A stretch of 51,382 nt of DNA from Companilactobacillus mindensis DSM 14500. Its GTDB lineage: Bacteria > Bacillota > Bacilli > Lactobacillales > Lactobacillaceae. This document shows positions 50,422-51,382 of this stretch, in pieces; the first letter of the stretch is position 1, and each line of letters begins with the position of its first letter. Below the pieces are notes generated by a model that had not been told where the DNA came from, searched no databases, and worked only from the letters and a program-made list of their open reading frames with translations. The position numbers and the translations under genes were made by a program. The stretch lies in the NCBI RefSeq assembly GCF_001434275.1, contig NZ_AZEZ01000086.1:1-51382 (forward strand), in the 5' to 3' direction.

Positions 50422-50460
50422 AAAAACCTCTGATTCGTTCCCTAGAATCAGAGGTTTTTA
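50422..50460. terminator. Terminator after the NDH-2 gene
   Basis: AAAAACCTCTGATTC pairs with GAATCAGAGGTTTTT (15 bp, eight-base loop). The core matches the ackA terminator stem at 24851. Confidence 0.85.
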
Positions 50461-50500
50461 TTGTTAAGCCCAAATAACAACTTTGCGAAATTCATTCATT

Positions 50501-50529
50501 TTGATTTAAAAATCCCCCTATTCTATACT
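50501..50529 (+). promoter_or_regulatory. Promoter of the DUF1003 gene
   Basis: TTGATT (50501-50506) and TATACT (50524-50529) are separated by 17 bases; AAGGGG and the ATG follow. Confidence 0.55.
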
Positions 50530-50557
50530 TACTTTGTAAATATAAGGGGTGTAAACT

Positions 50558-51316
50558 ATGGCAATTAAAAAGAATCAAATCTGTGCAATTTGTGGTAATC
50601 GTTTTACTTTAACGGAAGGTCTTTTCTTACGAGATCTCAGTGACCTACTAAAGGAGCAGGTTCTAAAAACCAACAGTTACGCCAAGGACTCTTCATTTAT
50701 TTGTCTAAAGGATATGCAAAGACTGCGCATCGATCACATGCAAACGATTATTGACCAAGACTTAAATATCGACCATGAAATGAGCGACCATCTCAAGAAA
50801 GAACTTGCCAAGGATACTTACGTTATTACTAATATCAACGACACCGTCTATGGCAAAAGAACTCGTGGTCAAAAACTAGCTGATGCCGTCGCCAAATTTG
50901 GTGGTAGCTGGGGCTTTATCATTACTTTCGTAATTATTCTAGTCGGATGGATGGCTCTTAACGTCTTGCATCTCTTTGGCATTCATTTTGACCCCTATCC
51001 ATTCATCCTCTTAAACCTCTTCTTGAGTTGTGTGGCCGCTATACAGGCTCCTATCATCATGATGAGTCAGAACCGGGCAGCTGACCGTGACCGTTTCGAT
51101 TCTGAAAACGACTATAAGACTAATAAAAAATCAGAAATGGAGATTCGTATTCTCCACCAAAAACTCGACCAACTGATCGAAGTTCAATGGCCTCATATTC
51201 TCGATATTCAAAAAATGCAGATCGAAGTTCTCAGTGAAATCGAAAATGAGATTCAATCATTGAAAATCGACAATGAACCCAAACGCGAACGCAACACGCG
51301 CCATCCTAACAAGTAA
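50558..51316 (+). CDS. DUF1003 family membrane protein
   Basis: This 252-residue protein has an N-terminal CAICG pair that could hold half of a metal site, a helical region, then the DUF1003 core: DAVAKFGGSWGFIITFVIIL, WMALN, DPYPFILLNLFLSCVAAIQAP and IIMMSQNRAADRDR. Two membrane helices are predicted (about 128-148 and 158-180). A C-terminal coiled coil (ILHQKLDQLIEVQWPHILDIQ) follows. The function of the family is not established. Confidence 0.87.
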   Translation: MAIKKNQICAICGNRFTLTEGLFLRDLSDLLKEQVLKTNSYAKDSSFICLKDMQRLRIDHMQTIIDQDLNIDHEMSDHLKKELAKDTYVITNINDTVYGKRTRGQKLADAVAKFGGSWGFIITFVIILVGWMALNVLHLFGIHFDPYPFILLNLFLSCVAAIQAPIIMMSQNRAADRDRFDSENDYKTNKKSEMEIRILHQKLDQLIEVQWPHILDIQKMQIEVLSEIENEIQSLKIDNEPKRERNTRHPNK

Positions 51317-51342
51317 TTTAAACAATGAAACAACCTAAGATT

Positions 51343-51382
51343 AGTTCTAAGTAAAGATTAAACTCTTTACTTAGAACTTTTT
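51343..51382 (+). terminator. Terminator at right edge
   Basis: A perfect 15-bp stem (51343-51357 with 51364-51378) with a six-base loop is followed by Ts up to the window edge. It ends the DUF1003 transcript and may be bidirectional. Confidence 0.85.

Noticed and set aside
1-51382. CRISPR array, prophage, transposase, tRNA or rRNA genes
   Set aside because: I looked for regular short repeats with spacers, integrase or transposase motifs and clover-leaf or rRNA sequences and found none.

Overview
This is a gene-dense, low-GC chromosomal window from a member of the Lactobacillaceae. The evidence is a surface protein with S-layer-type wall-binding repeats, PepC, a D,D-carboxypeptidase/MurE/aspartate racemase set typical of Lys/D-Asp peptidoglycan, ECF-type vitamin uptake, acetate kinases and a heme-dependent cytochrome bd without heme genes. 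A Companilactobacillus-like host would fit, but I cannot prove the genus. The order rsmG-parA-parB-DUF951-ychF plus a near-perfect parS site suggests the window lies close to oriC. There is no transposase, prophage, CRISPR array, rRNA or tRNA that I can recognise.

Layout. 0-2.6 kb: a structured RNA element and a BspA-like surface protein. 2.8-4.4 kb: a TVP38-type membrane protein and a stand-alone coiled coil/NFACT-R protein. 4.6-8.1 kb (minus strand): a Zn/Mn ABC importer with GtrA, and a lipoprotein. 8.2-13.5 kb (minus): a tight five-gene operon of response regulator, kinase, DacA, MurE and aspartate racemase. 14.1-18.7 kb (minus): the origin-proximal rsmG-parAB-DUF951-ychF-DUF1129 cluster. 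18.9-24.2 kb: acetyltransferases, a CopY-type and a MerR-type regulator, an EAL protein, PepC and GatD. 24.2-24.9 kb: a 700-base gene-free stretch with a branched inverted-repeat structure and the second copy of the structured RNA. 24.9-34.2 kb: acetate kinase, an ECF S component, ProC, regulators, a ThiD/PdxK-like kinase, a protein with a long Asn/Gln-rich tail, DUF554 and a LysR regulator. 34.7-43 kb: cydABCD, a long-chain polyprenyl diphosphate synthase and MenA. 43-51.3 kb: a second acetate kinase, a large coiled-coil protein, a GtrB-like glycosyltransferase, a TetR regulator with a CPA2 antiporter, a type II NADH dehydrogenase and a DUF1003 protein.

How it works together. NDH-2, the prenyl synthase, MenA and cytochrome bd with its CydDC assembly transporter would form a short aerobic chain that probably needs external heme and naphthoate precursors. 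Acetate kinases fit aerobic acetate formation. DacA, MurE, aspartate racemase and GatD all act on peptidoglycan precursors; the first three appear to be co-transcribed with their own two-component system.

Most notable: two 170-base intergenic copies (139-308 and 24607-24776) differ at only 12 positions, and every difference fits one secondary structure (four fully compensated base pairs, two wobble changes, two apical-loop changes). That is strong internal evidence for a structured non-coding RNA family, read on the plus strand. I could not match it to a known class. Other items are tandem structured elements at 13.9-14.1 kb, an over-represented palindrome CGTTATAACG, and a parS site abutting a lipoprotein promoter.
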